Below are positions 23,636-32,180 of a DNA stretch of 64,000 nucleotides, piece after piece. The notes under the pieces are model-generated. The model was not told the DNA's origin. It saw only the letters and a list, made by a program, of their open reading frames with translations, and made no database searches. Every line of letters begins with the position of its first letter. The first letter of the stretch is position 1. Source of the DNA: JAKEFM01 sp035695825 (GTDB taxonomy: Bacteria; Planctomycetota; UBA1135; JAKEFM01); assembly GCA_035695825.1 (NCBI GenBank), contig DASRRH010000011.1:124001-188000 (forward strand). Reading direction: 5' to 3'. A program made the position numbers and the translations under genes.

Positions 23636-24967
23636 ATGCGCGGGCGCGTCCTCCTCTGGATCGCTTGCTCCCTCGCCCAGGGACCGGCCGGGGACCTCGG
23701 GCGAATCCTGGACCAGGCGCGCCTCGCCCTCGGCGCCGGGAAGACGGAGGAAGCCCTTGCGCTCCTCGAGCGGGCGCAGGCCCTCGAGCCCGGCAGCCCG
23801 GACGTCCAGCTCCTCCTCGGCTTCGTCCAATACCGCCGCCGGGACTACCCACGTGCGCAGGATCACCTCGAGCGGGTCCTCGCCTTCCTCCCCGGCAATC
23901 CCGAGGCGCTCTTCGGCCTCGGCTCGGTCGCCTACGACCAGGGGCTCTACGACCTGGCGAAGGCGCGCCTCGAGGGGTGCCTCGCGGCGAACGCCCGCGA
24001 CGGACGGGCCTCCTACCTCCTCGGCGAGATCCACAGCCACCGCGAGGAGTTCGGCCTCGCGTGCAAGCACTACCGGCTAGCGATCGAGATCGGAAAGGAG
24101 CAGGAGAAGGGGGCGGCCGCGGGAGGGCCGCCCCTTTCGGTCCCCCTCGGCGAGGCGCTGCAGGGCCTCGGCCTCGCCCTCTACAACCTCCGCGAGCTGG
24201 AGGAGTCGGGGAAAGCCTACGAGGAGGCGTTGGGCCGCGCCCCCGACGACCCCGAGACCGCCTACGGACTCTCCCTCGTCCGGATGAAATCGGGGGACCC
24301 CGCCGCCGCGATCCCTCTCCTCGACCGCGTCCTCGACCGCAAGCCCGACCACGTGGGCGCCCGCTACCAGCGCGGCCTCGCGCGGGAGAAGCGGGGCGAC
24401 CTCGCCGGGGCGATCGAGGATTACCGCGAGGGGGTCGCGCTCGACGCGGCCCACAAGGGGATGATGCTGAGCCTCGGCCGCGCGCTCGTCCGCCTTTCCC
24501 GGTCGCGCCCCGGAGACGAGGGGGAGCGACTTCGGCGCGAGGGGGAGGGGTGGGAGCGCCGCTATGCAGCGGTCTCCGAGGTCGTCGACGACCTCCACGA
24601 GACCTCGCGCCGCGCGGCGCGCGAGCCGCGCAACGCCGGGGTGAAGCTCAAGCTCTGCACCCTCTACGGCCAGATGGGGGACGTCGCGCGCGCGGCCGAG
24701 CAGGCGCGGAAGGCGGCGGCGCTGCGCCCCGAGCTCGGCCGCGACCCGATCGTGCTCGGGCTCGTGCGCCTGGCGGAGGGGAAGGTCGAGGAGGCGCGCG
24801 CGAACTTCGAGGCGGCGATCCGGATGAAGCCCGACTTCGCGGATTCCTACCTCTTCCTGTCCCTCGCGGAGGAGAAGGCGGGACGGTCCGCGGAGGCGGA
24901 GCGGCTCCGAGGGGAGTTCCGCCGCCGGGAGCGGGCGAAGGGTCCCGGGAAGGAGAAGGGGTCGTGA
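23636..24967 (+). CDS. Exported TPR-repeat protein, first of two
   Basis: 443 residues: a short signal sequence (MRGRVLLWIACSLAQG), then TPR motifs from about residue 22 to the end, seen as repeats such as AGKTEEALALLERAQALEPGS, GDPAAAIPLLDRVLDRKPDH and GKVEEARANFEAAIRMKPDF. TPR solenoids bind other proteins. Its stop is shared with the GTG start of the CRTAC1-like gene, and the same pairing recurs at 26733-29632, so the TPR protein probably works with the lipoprotein encoded next to it. Confidence 0.82.
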   Translation: MRGRVLLWIACSLAQGPAGDLGRILDQARLALGAGKTEEALALLERAQALEPGSPDVQLLLGFVQYRRRDYPRAQDHLERVLAFLPGNPEALFGLGSVAYDQGLYDLAKARLEGCLAANARDGRASYLLGEIHSHREEFGLACKHYRLAIEIGKEQEKGAAAGGPPLSVPLGEALQGLGLALYNLRELEESGKAYEEALGRAPDDPETAYGLSLVRMKSGDPAAAIPLLDRVLDRKPDHVGARYQRGLAREKRGDLAGAIEDYREGVALDAAHKGMMLSLGRALVRLSRSRPGDEGERLRREGEGWERRYAAVSEVVDDLHETSRRAAREPRNAGVKLKLCTLYGQMGDVARAAEQARKAAALRPELGRDPIVLGLVRLAEGKVEEARANFEAAIRMKPDFADSYLFLSLAEEKAGRSAEAERLRGEFRRRERAKGPGKEKGS

Positions 24968-26736
24968 GGCGCGCCTTCCTCGCGGGGCTCCCCCTCCTCC
25001 TCGCCTCCTGCGGTCGCTCCGAGGCCGACGCGTCCGACGCGGCGCGGCTTCCGAAGACCTCCTCCCCGACCGCCGCTCCGGCGGGCGCGCCGAGCCCGAC
25101 GGCGAAACAGCGGCCGCAGCCGCAGTTCGTCGACTTCACGGCGGAGAGCGGCGTCTCGATCCGCACCGTCTGCGGGGACCCCCAGAAGACCTTCATCGTC
25201 GAGTCGCTCGGGACCGGGGTCGCCTTCTTCGACGCCGACGGCGACGGGGACCAGGACCTCTTCCACGGAAACGGCGCCCCGCTCACGCCGCCGGCCGATC
25301 CGGCGAGGGCGCCCCGCCCCGCCCTCTTCCTGAACGACGGGAAGGGCCACTTCCGCGACGTGGCCTCGCAGGCCGGGGTCGATCACCCGGGCGCCTGGCA
25401 CGGGACGACCGCGGCCGACTTCGACGGCGACGGCCGGCCCGACCTCCTCGTCACGGCGTGGGGGAAGCCGGCGCTCTACCGGAACCTCGGCGTCGCGGGG
25501 GGGGTCCCCCGCTTCGCGGAGGTCGCCGCGCCCGCGCGCCTCGACGCCGCGGGCTGGTCGACCTCCGCCGCCTTCGCCGACCTCGACCGGGACGGCGACC
25601 TCGACCTCTACGTCGCGCACTACATCGTCTTCGACCCGAAGACCGCGCCCCGCGACTGCCCCTGGAAAGGGATGAAGGCCTACTGCGGGCCCGAGGGGCT
25701 GACGCCCGAGCCCGACGCCCTCTACCGGAACGAGGGGGACGGCACGTTCACGGAGGCGAAGGGGGAGTGGGGGTACGACCCGGGGGAGGCCTTCTACGCC
25801 CTCGGCGTCCTCATCGCCGACCTCGACGGAGACGAGGATCCCGACATCTACGTCGGGAACGACTCGCAGAGGAATCTCCTCTTCCGCAATGTCGGCGACG
25901 GCCGCGCCGAGGAGGTGGGGGTCGGCGCCGGCGTCGCCTACGGGGACGAGGGACAGGAGCAGGCGAGCATGGGGGTCGACGCGGGGGACTTCGACGGGGA
26001 CGGCCGCCTCGACCTCTTCGTCACGAACTTCGAGGGGGACTACTCCACGCTCTACCGCAACGACGGGGACCTCGCCTTCAGCGACGTGACGATCCCGGCC
26101 GGGCTCGAGCGCATCACCTGGGCGGACCTCGGCTGGTCGACGCGCTTCTTCGACTACGACCACGACGGCGACGAGGACCTCTTTTCCGCGAACGGCCACG
26201 TCTACCCGCAGGCGAACAAGGTCCCCGGGATCTCCTACGAGCAGGAAAACGAGCTGTTCCGGAACGAAGGGGGGAAGTTCGTCCTCGCGAACGCCTCGGC
26301 GGGGCCGGGGTGGGGCGTGAAACGGTCGTTCCGCGGCGCGGCCGTCGGGGACCTCGACGAGGACGGCGACCTCGACTTGGTCTTCACGGCCCTCGACGAC
26401 GCGTCGACCGTCCTCCGCAACGACGGGGCGGACGCGACCCCGTGGATCCGCTTCCTCGCGGTCGGACGCCGCTCGGCGCGCGACGGCGTGGGCGCGCTCC
26501 TCGTCCTCGAGGCCGGCGGACGCAGACAGTCGAAGGAAGTGCGCGCGAACGCGGGCTACCTCTCGACCTTCGACGCGCGCGTCCACTTCGGCCTCGGGGG
26601 AGCGGAGCGGGCCGACACCCTCTCCGTGCGCTGGCCCTCGGGCCGGGAGGATTCCTTCGGCCCGCTGCCGGCGAGGCGAACCTACCGGCTCGTCGAGGGC
26701 GCCCCGCCCGAGCCGATCCCTCGGGCGGGGGGATGA
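24964..26736 (+). CDS. CRTAC1-like ASPIC/UnbV lipoprotein, copy 1
   Basis: 590 residues from a GTG overlapping the TPR stop (GTGA). The signal peptide ends in the lipobox LLASC. The body is a beta-propeller of FG-GAP/VCBS repeats with calcium-type loops (FDADGDGDQD, FDGDGRPD, LDRDGDLD, LDGDEDPD, FDYDHDGDED). The C-terminal ASPIC/UnbV domain runs from about 495 (GVGALLVLEAGGRRQSKEV ... VRWPSGREDSF). These proteins are common in Planctomycetota and Acidobacteriota and their role is not settled. A paralogue follows at 27959. Confidence 0.88.
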   Translation: MRRAFLAGLPLLLASCGRSEADASDAARLPKTSSPTAAPAGAPSPTAKQRPQPQFVDFTAESGVSIRTVCGDPQKTFIVESLGTGVAFFDADGDGDQDLFHGNGAPLTPPADPARAPRPALFLNDGKGHFRDVASQAGVDHPGAWHGTTAADFDGDGRPDLLVTAWGKPALYRNLGVAGGVPRFAEVAAPARLDAAGWSTSAAFADLDRDGDLDLYVAHYIVFDPKTAPRDCPWKGMKAYCGPEGLTPEPDALYRNEGDGTFTEAKGEWGYDPGEAFYALGVLIADLDGDEDPDIYVGNDSQRNLLFRNVGDGRAEEVGVGAGVAYGDEGQEQASMGVDAGDFDGDGRLDLFVTNFEGDYSTLYRNDGDLAFSDVTIPAGLERITWADLGWSTRFFDYDHDGDEDLFSANGHVYPQANKVPGISYEQENELFRNEGGKFVLANASAGPGWGVKRSFRGAAVGDLDEDGDLDLVFTALDDASTVLRNDGADATPWIRFLAVGRRSARDGVGALLVLEAGGRRQSKEVRANAGYLSTFDARVHFGLGGAERADTLSVRWPSGREDSFGPLPARRTYRLVEGAPPEPIPRAGG

Positions 26737-27962
26737 CCGCCGCCGCGCTCCTCGCGCTCCTCCAGGCCGGGCCCGACCCGGCGATCGCGCCGCTCCTCCA
26801 GGCGGGGAGGGCCGCGCTCGAGGCCGGGCGCCCGGCGGAGGCTCTCGCCCCGTTCGGCGAGGCGGTCCGGCGCCGGCCGAACGCCCCGGACGCGCACTTC
26901 TATCTCGGCGGCGCCCTCCACCGGCTCGGTCGGCACGCCGAGGCGGTGGCCGAGCTCGCCCGCGCGGACGAGCTCGGTCCGGGGAACGAGCCGGTCGAGT
27001 GGGCCCTCGGCCTCGCGGCCGCCGCGCGCGGGGACTACGCCCTCGCGGCCGGGGCGTTCTCGAAGGTCGTCGCGAAGAGCCCGGGACGCGCGGAGGCCCT
27101 GTTCAACCTCGGCGTCGTGCAGCGCCGCCGCGGGGCGTCGGCCGAGGGGACGGCCGCGCTCCTCCGCGCGTGGGCGATCGACCCCGCGTTCCCCGGCCTC
27201 GCCGCGGTGCTCGCCGAGGGGCTCCTCGACGACGGGGAGCTCGAGCGGGCCGAGGAGGTCGCGGCGAGGGGGGTCGCCCGCGCCCCGGGGGACGGCACCC
27301 TTCTCTTCCTGCTCGGGCGGGCGAAGGCCGGGCGGGGCGACGTCGCGGGGGCGATCGAGGCCCTCGACCGCGCGGTCGCCGCGGCGAAGGACCCTTTCCC
27401 CGTCCTCGAGGAGCGCTCCCTCGCCCGCGCCCGCGCCGGCGATCTCGCCGGCGCGGAGGCGGACTGCCGCGCCGCCCTCGTGCGCGAGGCGACCTCCGCC
27501 GGGATGCTCTACCACCTCGGCGTCCTCCTCCAGCGCCAGGGGCGGCGGGAGGAAGCGCGCGCGGCGTTCGAGCGCCATCGCGCGGAGGCGCCTCTCCTCG
27601 CGGACCTGAAGACGAACCTCGACCGGGCGGCGAGGAACCCTCTCGACGGCCAAGCCCACTCGAACGTCGCGTTCCTCTACCTCCAGCTCGACAGGATCGA
27701 GCGGGCCGCGGAGGCGATCCGTCGCGCGATCGAGGCGCAACCGGCGCTCGGTCAGGACCGGACCGTGCGCGGAATCCTCCTCCTCGCCGCGGGAAAGGCG
27801 GCGGAGGGGAGGGAGGAGTTCGAGGCCGCCCGCGCGGAGCGCCCCGACTTCCCGGGCGTCCACCTCGGCCTCCAGCGCTGCTGCGAGAGGCTCGGGCGCG
27901 CCGAGGAGGCCGCGGGCCATCGAGCGCGGTTCGAGGCCCTCACCGCCTCGAAGCGGCGATGA
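26733..27962 (+). CDS. Exported TPR-repeat protein, second of two
   Basis: 409 residues. The short N-terminal hydrophobic stretch (MTAAALLALLQAG) is a weak signal peptide. TPRs fill the rest (GRPAEALAPFGEAVRRRPNAPD, GRHAEAVAELARADELGPGN, DRIERAAEAIRRAIEAQPAL). The final third aligns in layout with the end of the first TPR protein, including a long-spaced repeat after 'NAGVKLKLCTLYGQMGD' there and 'LDGQAHSNVAFLYLQLD' here, which supports duplication of the pair. Both ends overlap neighbours by ATGA, indicating one transcript and coupled translation. Confidence 0.82.
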   Translation: MTAAALLALLQAGPDPAIAPLLQAGRAALEAGRPAEALAPFGEAVRRRPNAPDAHFYLGGALHRLGRHAEAVAELARADELGPGNEPVEWALGLAAAARGDYALAAGAFSKVVAKSPGRAEALFNLGVVQRRRGASAEGTAALLRAWAIDPAFPGLAAVLAEGLLDDGELERAEEVAARGVARAPGDGTLLFLLGRAKAGRGDVAGAIEALDRAVAAAKDPFPVLEERSLARARAGDLAGAEADCRAALVREATSAGMLYHLGVLLQRQGRREEARAAFERHRAEAPLLADLKTNLDRAARNPLDGQAHSNVAFLYLQLDRIERAAEAIRRAIEAQPALGQDRTVRGILLLAAGKAAEGREEFEAARAERPDFPGVHLGLQRCCERLGRAEEAAGHRARFEALTASKRR

Positions 27963-29632
27963 GGCGCCCGGCGTCCGCGGGGATCGCGTTCCTCCTCGCC
28001 GCCTGCGGATCGGGGAAGGGGCGCGCGCCGGGCGGTCTCGAGGACGTCGCCGCGGCCTCGGGGGTTCTCGCCGGGAACCGCTACGGGTCGGCGGAGAAGC
28101 GTTCGATCTTCGAGACGGTCGGAGCCGGGGCGGCCTGGCTCGACTTCGACGGGGACGGCGATCTCGACCTCTTCCTGACGAACGGCTCTCCCCGCCCCGA
28201 CGGGGCCCCCGACCCGGCGACGTTGCCGGCCCTCTTCCGGAACGACGGGGGAGGCTTCCGCGACGTGACCGCGGGCTCGGGACTCGACGTCCCCCGCTGG
28301 TGGGTCGGGGCCGCCGTCGGCGACTTCGACGGGGACGGGGATCCCGACCTCTTCGTGACCGCCTTCGGGCCCGATGCCCTCTTCCGGAACCGCACCGAGC
28401 GCGGCGGGCCGCCGCGCTTCGAGGCCTCCGCCTGCGGCGTCGAGGACTCGCGCTGGGGCGCCTCGGCCTCCTTCCTCGACGCGGACCTCGACGGGGACCT
28501 CGACCTCTACGTCGCGAACTACCTCCGGATCGACCCGACCGACCCCGCTGCGCGGCGGACCTGCGACTGGAAGGGAATCCCGGCCTTCTGCGGGCCGCGC
28601 GGGTTCGAGGGGGCGGGGGACGCCTTCTTCCGCAACGAGGGGGACGGGCGGTTCGCCCCGGCGACCCGCGAGGCGGGCCTCGACCCCGGGCTCGCCCTCT
28701 TCGCGCTCGGGACGGTCGCCGGGGACTTCGACGGGGACGGCGACCCCGACCTCTACGTCGCGAACGACCGCTGCCGCAACTTCCACTTCCGAAACTCCGG
28801 GGACGGGACCTTCGTGGAGGTCGGCTATCTCGACGGGACGGCGTACGGCCCCCTCGGCGAGGAGCACGGGAGCATGGGGGTCGACTTCGGCGACGCCGAC
28901 GGGGACGGGGACTTCGAGCTCTTCGTCACGAACTTCGAGGACGAGAACAACGACTTCTACCGGAACGACGGGGCCTTTTTCCTCGAGGTCTCCGCCGAGG
29001 TCGGCCTCGACCGGCCTTCCCGCCCCCTCGTCGGCTGGGGGACGCGCTTCTGCGACCTCGACCTCGACGGGGACGAGGACCTGTTCGTGGCGTACGGCCA
29101 CGTCTATCCGCAGGCCGACCGGCGCCAGGGGCCCGGCTACCGCCAGCGTGCCCACCTCTACCGGAACGAGGGGGGGAGGTTCCTCGAGGCGAGCGACTCC
29201 GCAGGAGCCGGGCTCTCGATCGCGCGCTCGAGCCGCGGCGTCGCATTCGGCGACTACGACGGGGACGGCGACGAGGACATCCTCGTCGCGAACCTCGACG
29301 ACTCGCCGACCCTGCTGCGGAACTCGCTCGCCTCGGGTCCTTGGATCGGCTTCCGCCTCCTCGGCGTCCGCTCGAATCGCGACGCCTACGGCGTGCGCGT
29401 CGCCCTCGACGCGGGAGGCCGCCGGCAGGTGAAGGAGAGCCACGCGGACGGCTCGATCTTCTCCTCGAGCGACGCGCGGCTCGTCTTCGGACTCGGCTCG
29501 GCCGACCGGGTCGACGCCGCCACGGTCCGATGGCCCTCGGGGAGAGAGGAGCGCGCGGGCGACCTGGAGGTCGGTCGCTACCACCTCTGGATCGAGGGGG
29601 CGGGAGTCGTCGGGGGAAGCGCGAGGAGGTAG
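27959..29632 (+). CDS. CRTAC1-like ASPIC/UnbV lipoprotein, copy 2
   Basis: 557 residues with lipobox LLAAC after a 15-residue signal. It has the same architecture as copy 1: DFDGDGDLD, DFDGDGDPD, LDGDLDLYVANYL, DADGDGDFELFVTN and DYDGDGDED loops, the central WKGIPAFCGPRGF segment (copy 1: WKGMKAYCGPEGL), and a C-terminal ASPIC/UnbV domain ending VRWPSGREERAGDL. The two copies have diverged strongly outside the loops, so the duplication is old. Its stop TAG is part of a TAGAAC element just before speH. Confidence 0.88.
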   Translation: MRRPASAGIAFLLAACGSGKGRAPGGLEDVAAASGVLAGNRYGSAEKRSIFETVGAGAAWLDFDGDGDLDLFLTNGSPRPDGAPDPATLPALFRNDGGGFRDVTAGSGLDVPRWWVGAAVGDFDGDGDPDLFVTAFGPDALFRNRTERGGPPRFEASACGVEDSRWGASASFLDADLDGDLDLYVANYLRIDPTDPAARRTCDWKGIPAFCGPRGFEGAGDAFFRNEGDGRFAPATREAGLDPGLALFALGTVAGDFDGDGDPDLYVANDRCRNFHFRNSGDGTFVEVGYLDGTAYGPLGEEHGSMGVDFGDADGDGDFELFVTNFEDENNDFYRNDGAFFLEVSAEVGLDRPSRPLVGWGTRFCDLDLDGDEDLFVAYGHVYPQADRRQGPGYRQRAHLYRNEGGRFLEASDSAGAGLSIARSSRGVAFGDYDGDGDEDILVANLDDSPTLLRNSLASGPWIGFRLLGVRSNRDAYGVRVALDAGGRRQVKESHADGSIFSSSDARLVFGLGSADRVDAATVRWPSGREERAGDLEVGRYHLWIEGAGVVGGSARR

Positions 29633-29644
29633 AACCTCGCTTTC

Positions 29645-30010
29645 ATGAGCGCGCCCGGCGTCCACTGGCTCCTCGACTTCGAGGGCTGCCCGTTCGAGGC
29701 GCTCGATCGCGCGGAGGGACTCCGCGCGGCGCTCCTCGCCGCGGCGGAGAGCGCAGGGGCGACGGTTCTCGGCGAGCGCTTCCACCAGTTCGAGCCGCAC
29801 GGGGCGAGCGGGGTGGTCCTGATCGGCGAGTCCCACCTCTCGATCCACACCTGGCCCGAGCGGGGCTTCGCCGCGGCCGACCTCTTCACCTGCGCGAGCG
29901 CCCTCGACGTCGAGGCCGCGATCGAGACGCTCCGCCTCCGTCTCCGGCCCGCGCGCCTTGGCCGGCGCCGCATCGACCGCAGCCCCGACCGCGTCCCGGC
30001 GACGGCGTGA
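29645..30010 (+). CDS. speH: S-adenosylmethionine decarboxylase proenzyme, prokaryotic class 1B
   Basis: 121 residues. Makes decarboxylated SAM, the aminopropyl donor for spermidine. The self-cleavage site lies in GESHLSIHTWPE: Glu62-Ser63, with Ser63 becoming the pyruvoyl group. His68 (processing) and Cys83 (proton donor) are in place; the numbering equals that published for the Thermotoga maritima enzyme. Its stop overlaps the GTG of the aminopropyltransferase gene, so donor synthesis and transfer are co-expressed. Confidence 0.95.
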   Translation: MSAPGVHWLLDFEGCPFEALDRAEGLRAALLAAAESAGATVLGERFHQFEPHGASGVVLIGESHLSIHTWPERGFAAADLFTCASALDVEAAIETLRLRLRPARLGRRRIDRSPDRVPATA

Positions 30011-30885
30011 CGGGCTTCTGGATCGAGGACGACTCGACCACGCCGGGCGAGCAGGTCCGGATCGAGTGCGTGCGGGAGATCTTCCGCGCGCGGTCCCCCT
30101 TCCAGCAGGTCCGGATCGTCGAGACGGTCCGCTACGGTCGCGCCCTTCTCCTCGACGGCAAGACCCAGTCGGCGGAGTCGGACGAGGCGCTCTACCACGA
30201 AACCCTGGTCCACCCCGCGCTCCTCCACGCCGCGGCCCCGCCGCGGCGCGTCGCGATCCTCGGGGGGGGGGAGGGGGCGCCGCTGCGCGAGGCTCTCCGA
30301 CACCGCGCGATCGAGCGCGCGACGATGGTCGACATCGACCGGGTCGTCGTCGAGGGGTGCGGGCGGCACCTCCCCGAGTGGAACGCGGGGGCCTTCGCCG
30401 ACCCCCGCGCGGAGGTGGCGATCGGAGACGCGAAGGAATGGGTCGAGTCCGGCGGCGAGCCTCTCGACGCCGTGATCGGGGACCTCACCGACCCGGGAGA
30501 GGAGGGGCCGGCGGAGGCGCTCTATGCGCCCGCGTTCTTCCGGTCGGTTCGGGATCGCCTCGCGCCCGGCGGCGTCGGCGTCTTCCAGTGCGGTTGGGCC
30601 GTCCCGCAGCAGGCGCGGAGGGGCTTCGCTCCCGTCGTGGCGATCCTGCGCGCGCTCTTCCCCCTCGTCGTCCCCTACGCGCTCCACGTCCCCTCGTTCG
30701 CCGGGCCGTGGGGATTCGTCCTGTTCGCGCGGGAGGCGCTCCCCGTCCTCGACGCGGCGGCGATGGACGCCCGGATTGCGACGCGGATCTCCTCCCGCCT
30801 CCATGCCTTCGACGGCGCGACTTGGGAGCATGCCCGCCACCTTCCGCGGCCCCTGCGGGAGGCGCTCGGCGCGGCACGGGGGTGA
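30007..30885 (+). CDS. speE: Spermidine synthase-type aminopropyltransferase
   Basis: 292 residues. Transfers aminopropyl from decarboxylated SAM to putrescine or a related amine. It shows the N-terminal beta domain with QQVRIVETVRYGRALLLDGKTQ, the gate segment SDEALYHETLVHPA, the glycine-rich ILGGGEGAPLREALRH and the acidic DIDRVVVEGC. The substrate-side motif reads IGDLTDPGEEGPAEALY. The DLTDP form is closer to thermospermine synthase or agmatine aminopropyltransferases than to the DSTDP of classical SpeE, so the acceptor could be another amine. Start GTG at 30007 overlaps speH. Confidence 0.9.
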   Translation: MTGFWIEDDSTTPGEQVRIECVREIFRARSPFQQVRIVETVRYGRALLLDGKTQSAESDEALYHETLVHPALLHAAAPPRRVAILGGGEGAPLREALRHRAIERATMVDIDRVVVEGCGRHLPEWNAGAFADPRAEVAIGDAKEWVESGGEPLDAVIGDLTDPGEEGPAEALYAPAFFRSVRDRLAPGGVGVFQCGWAVPQQARRGFAPVVAILRALFPLVVPYALHVPSFAGPWGFVLFAREALPVLDAAAMDARIATRISSRLHAFDGATWEHARHLPRPLREALGAARG

Positions 30886-30948
30886 GCCCTCCGGCCCTGG
30901 AATTCCTGCGGCTTGTCGGGCTCTCCGTCGGAGATAGGTAGGAGGCTC

Positions 30949-31605
30949 ATGGTCCGGCGGGCGAAGCCAGGGAAACGAGGACGCTCCGGGGCGTACCGGA
31001 TCCGACCGGGCCGCATGGAGCAGGTCCTCCGCGAGGCCACGGCGTTCTTCGGAGGCCGCTCCGACGTTCACAAGGCGGCCCGGAAGATCGCGCGAACGCT
31101 CGAGGGGCTCGGGATCGACTATGCGATCGTCGGCGCCCTCGCCGTGAACGCCCACGGAGAGCCGCGGATGACGTCGGACGTCGACGTCCTCGTCACGCCG
31201 GAGGGGCTAGCCCGGTTCAAGGCCGCTTGCCTCGGTCGGGGCTACGTCGAGAAGTTCAGCGGGTCGCGGGGCGTCCGCGACACGGAGAACAAGGTCGCCG
31301 TCGACTTCCTCCTGACCGGAGGCTACCCCGGCGACGGGAAACCGAAGCCGATCCGGTTCCCGGAACCGTCCAAGGTCGGCGTGGAAGGGGCCGAGTACCG
31401 GGTGCTCTCGCTCCGCCCGCTGATCGAGCTCAAGCTCGCGTCGGGAATCACTGCCCCGCACCGCCTCCAGGACCTCGCGGACGTCATCGCTCTGATCCGC
31501 GCGAGGACGCTCCCCCTTGAGTTCGCGGAGAAGCTCCATCCCTTCGTCCGCGAGAAGTACCGCGAGCTCTGGCGGCAGGCGCAGGAGCCGAAGGAACCCG
31601 CGTAG
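30949..31605 (+). CDS. AbiEii-like nucleotidyltransferase-fold protein
   Basis: 218 residues. The minimal nucleotidyltransferase fold is visible as IDYAIVGALAVNAHGEPRMTSDVDVLV, with the DxD metal pair, followed by a family-typical VLSLRPLIELKLASG and RLQDLADVIALI. Proteins of this type act as toxins in AbiE-like systems or as single genes of unknown role. No antitoxin partner is adjacent, so a toxin-antitoxin call is not supported. The ATG at 30949 is preceded by GGTAGGAGG; an in-frame TTG at 30913 is the longer alternative. Confidence 0.7.
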   Translation: MVRRAKPGKRGRSGAYRIRPGRMEQVLREATAFFGGRSDVHKAARKIARTLEGLGIDYAIVGALAVNAHGEPRMTSDVDVLVTPEGLARFKAACLGRGYVEKFSGSRGVRDTENKVAVDFLLTGGYPGDGKPKPIRFPEPSKVGVEGAEYRVLSLRPLIELKLASGITAPHRLQDLADVIALIRARTLPLEFAEKLHPFVREKYRELWRQAQEPKEPA

Positions 31606-31616
31606 CCTCGCCCGGA

Positions 31617-31635
31617 GGCCCCGACCTCGGGGGCC
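31617..31635. terminator. GC-rich hairpin between convergent genes
   Basis: GGCCCC at 31617-31622 and GGGGCC at 31630-31635 enclose a 7-base loop, 12 bases after the nucleotidyltransferase stop and before the end of the convergent VOC gene. No T-run follows. Confidence 0.3.
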
Positions 31636-31656
31636 GGTGGGATGGGGGACCGTCCA

Positions 31657-32103
31657 TCAGGCGGCCGGGCCGCCGCTCGTCATCGCCTTGAACTGCCGCT
31701 GCATCTCGGCGGGGGACACGTCCTCCTTGTGCGTCGCGATGATCCAGGTGTTTCCGAACGGGTCCCGGACTCGCCCGTTGCGGTCGCCGTAGAACTCGTC
31801 GGTGAGCGGCTCGAGGACCTTGGCTCCGGCGTCGACGGCCCGCTTGAACGTGGCGTCGCAGTCGCGCACGTACACCCTCACGGTCATGTGCCAGGGGGAG
31901 ATCTTCGCCGCCTCCCCGAGCATGAAGATCGAGTCGCCGATCTTGAGCTCGGCGTGCGCGACCGTGCCGTCGGGATTCGAGTAGCGCTCGATCTCCTCCG
32001 CGCCGAACACCTTCCAGTAGAAGGCGATCGCGTCGTCGCAGCCTCGAATACACGTGGTCGGCGTCATCGTCGGGACGTTGTCGGGGATCGGCGGCGCGGC
32101 CAT
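31657..32103 (-). CDS. VOC-family (PhnB/glyoxalase-like) protein
   Basis: 148 residues of the vicinal-oxygen-chelate fold, PhnB-like subgroup. It has TMTPTTCIRGCDDAIAFYWKVFGAEE, AHAELKIGDSIFML and DRNGRVRDPFGNTWIIATH, the usual paired beta-alpha-beta modules. PhnB-like proteins are often annotated as glyoxalase or bleomycin-resistance homologues without a proven reaction. A GAGGTGAG ribosome site lies 6 bases before the ATG. It is separated from the upstream beta-helix gene by 77 bases. Confidence 0.85.
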   Translation of the reverse strand: MAAPPIPDNVPTMTPTTCIRGCDDAIAFYWKVFGAEEIERYSNPDGTVAHAELKIGDSIFMLGEAAKISPWHMTVRVYVRDCDATFKRAVDAGAKVLEPLTDEFYGDRNGRVRDPFGNTWIIATHKEDVSPAEMQRQFKAMTSGGPAA

Positions 32104-32180
32104 CGACTCACCTCGTGGCGGAGAGGGGAGGGCGGGCGCGACCCTCCGCGAGGGAGAGCGGCGCCCGTTCGACGGAAGGG

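Noticed and set aside
25226..26420. Repeated GACGGGGAC-type sequences that could suggest a tandem repeat
   Set aside because: They encode the calcium loops of the FG-GAP/VCBS repeats; spacing and flanks vary, so they are protein repeats and not a DNA repeat array.
30949..31605. A toxin-antitoxin pair
   Set aside because: The nucleotidyltransferase is alone; the flanking genes are speE and a convergent VOC protein, and no small partner gene exists.
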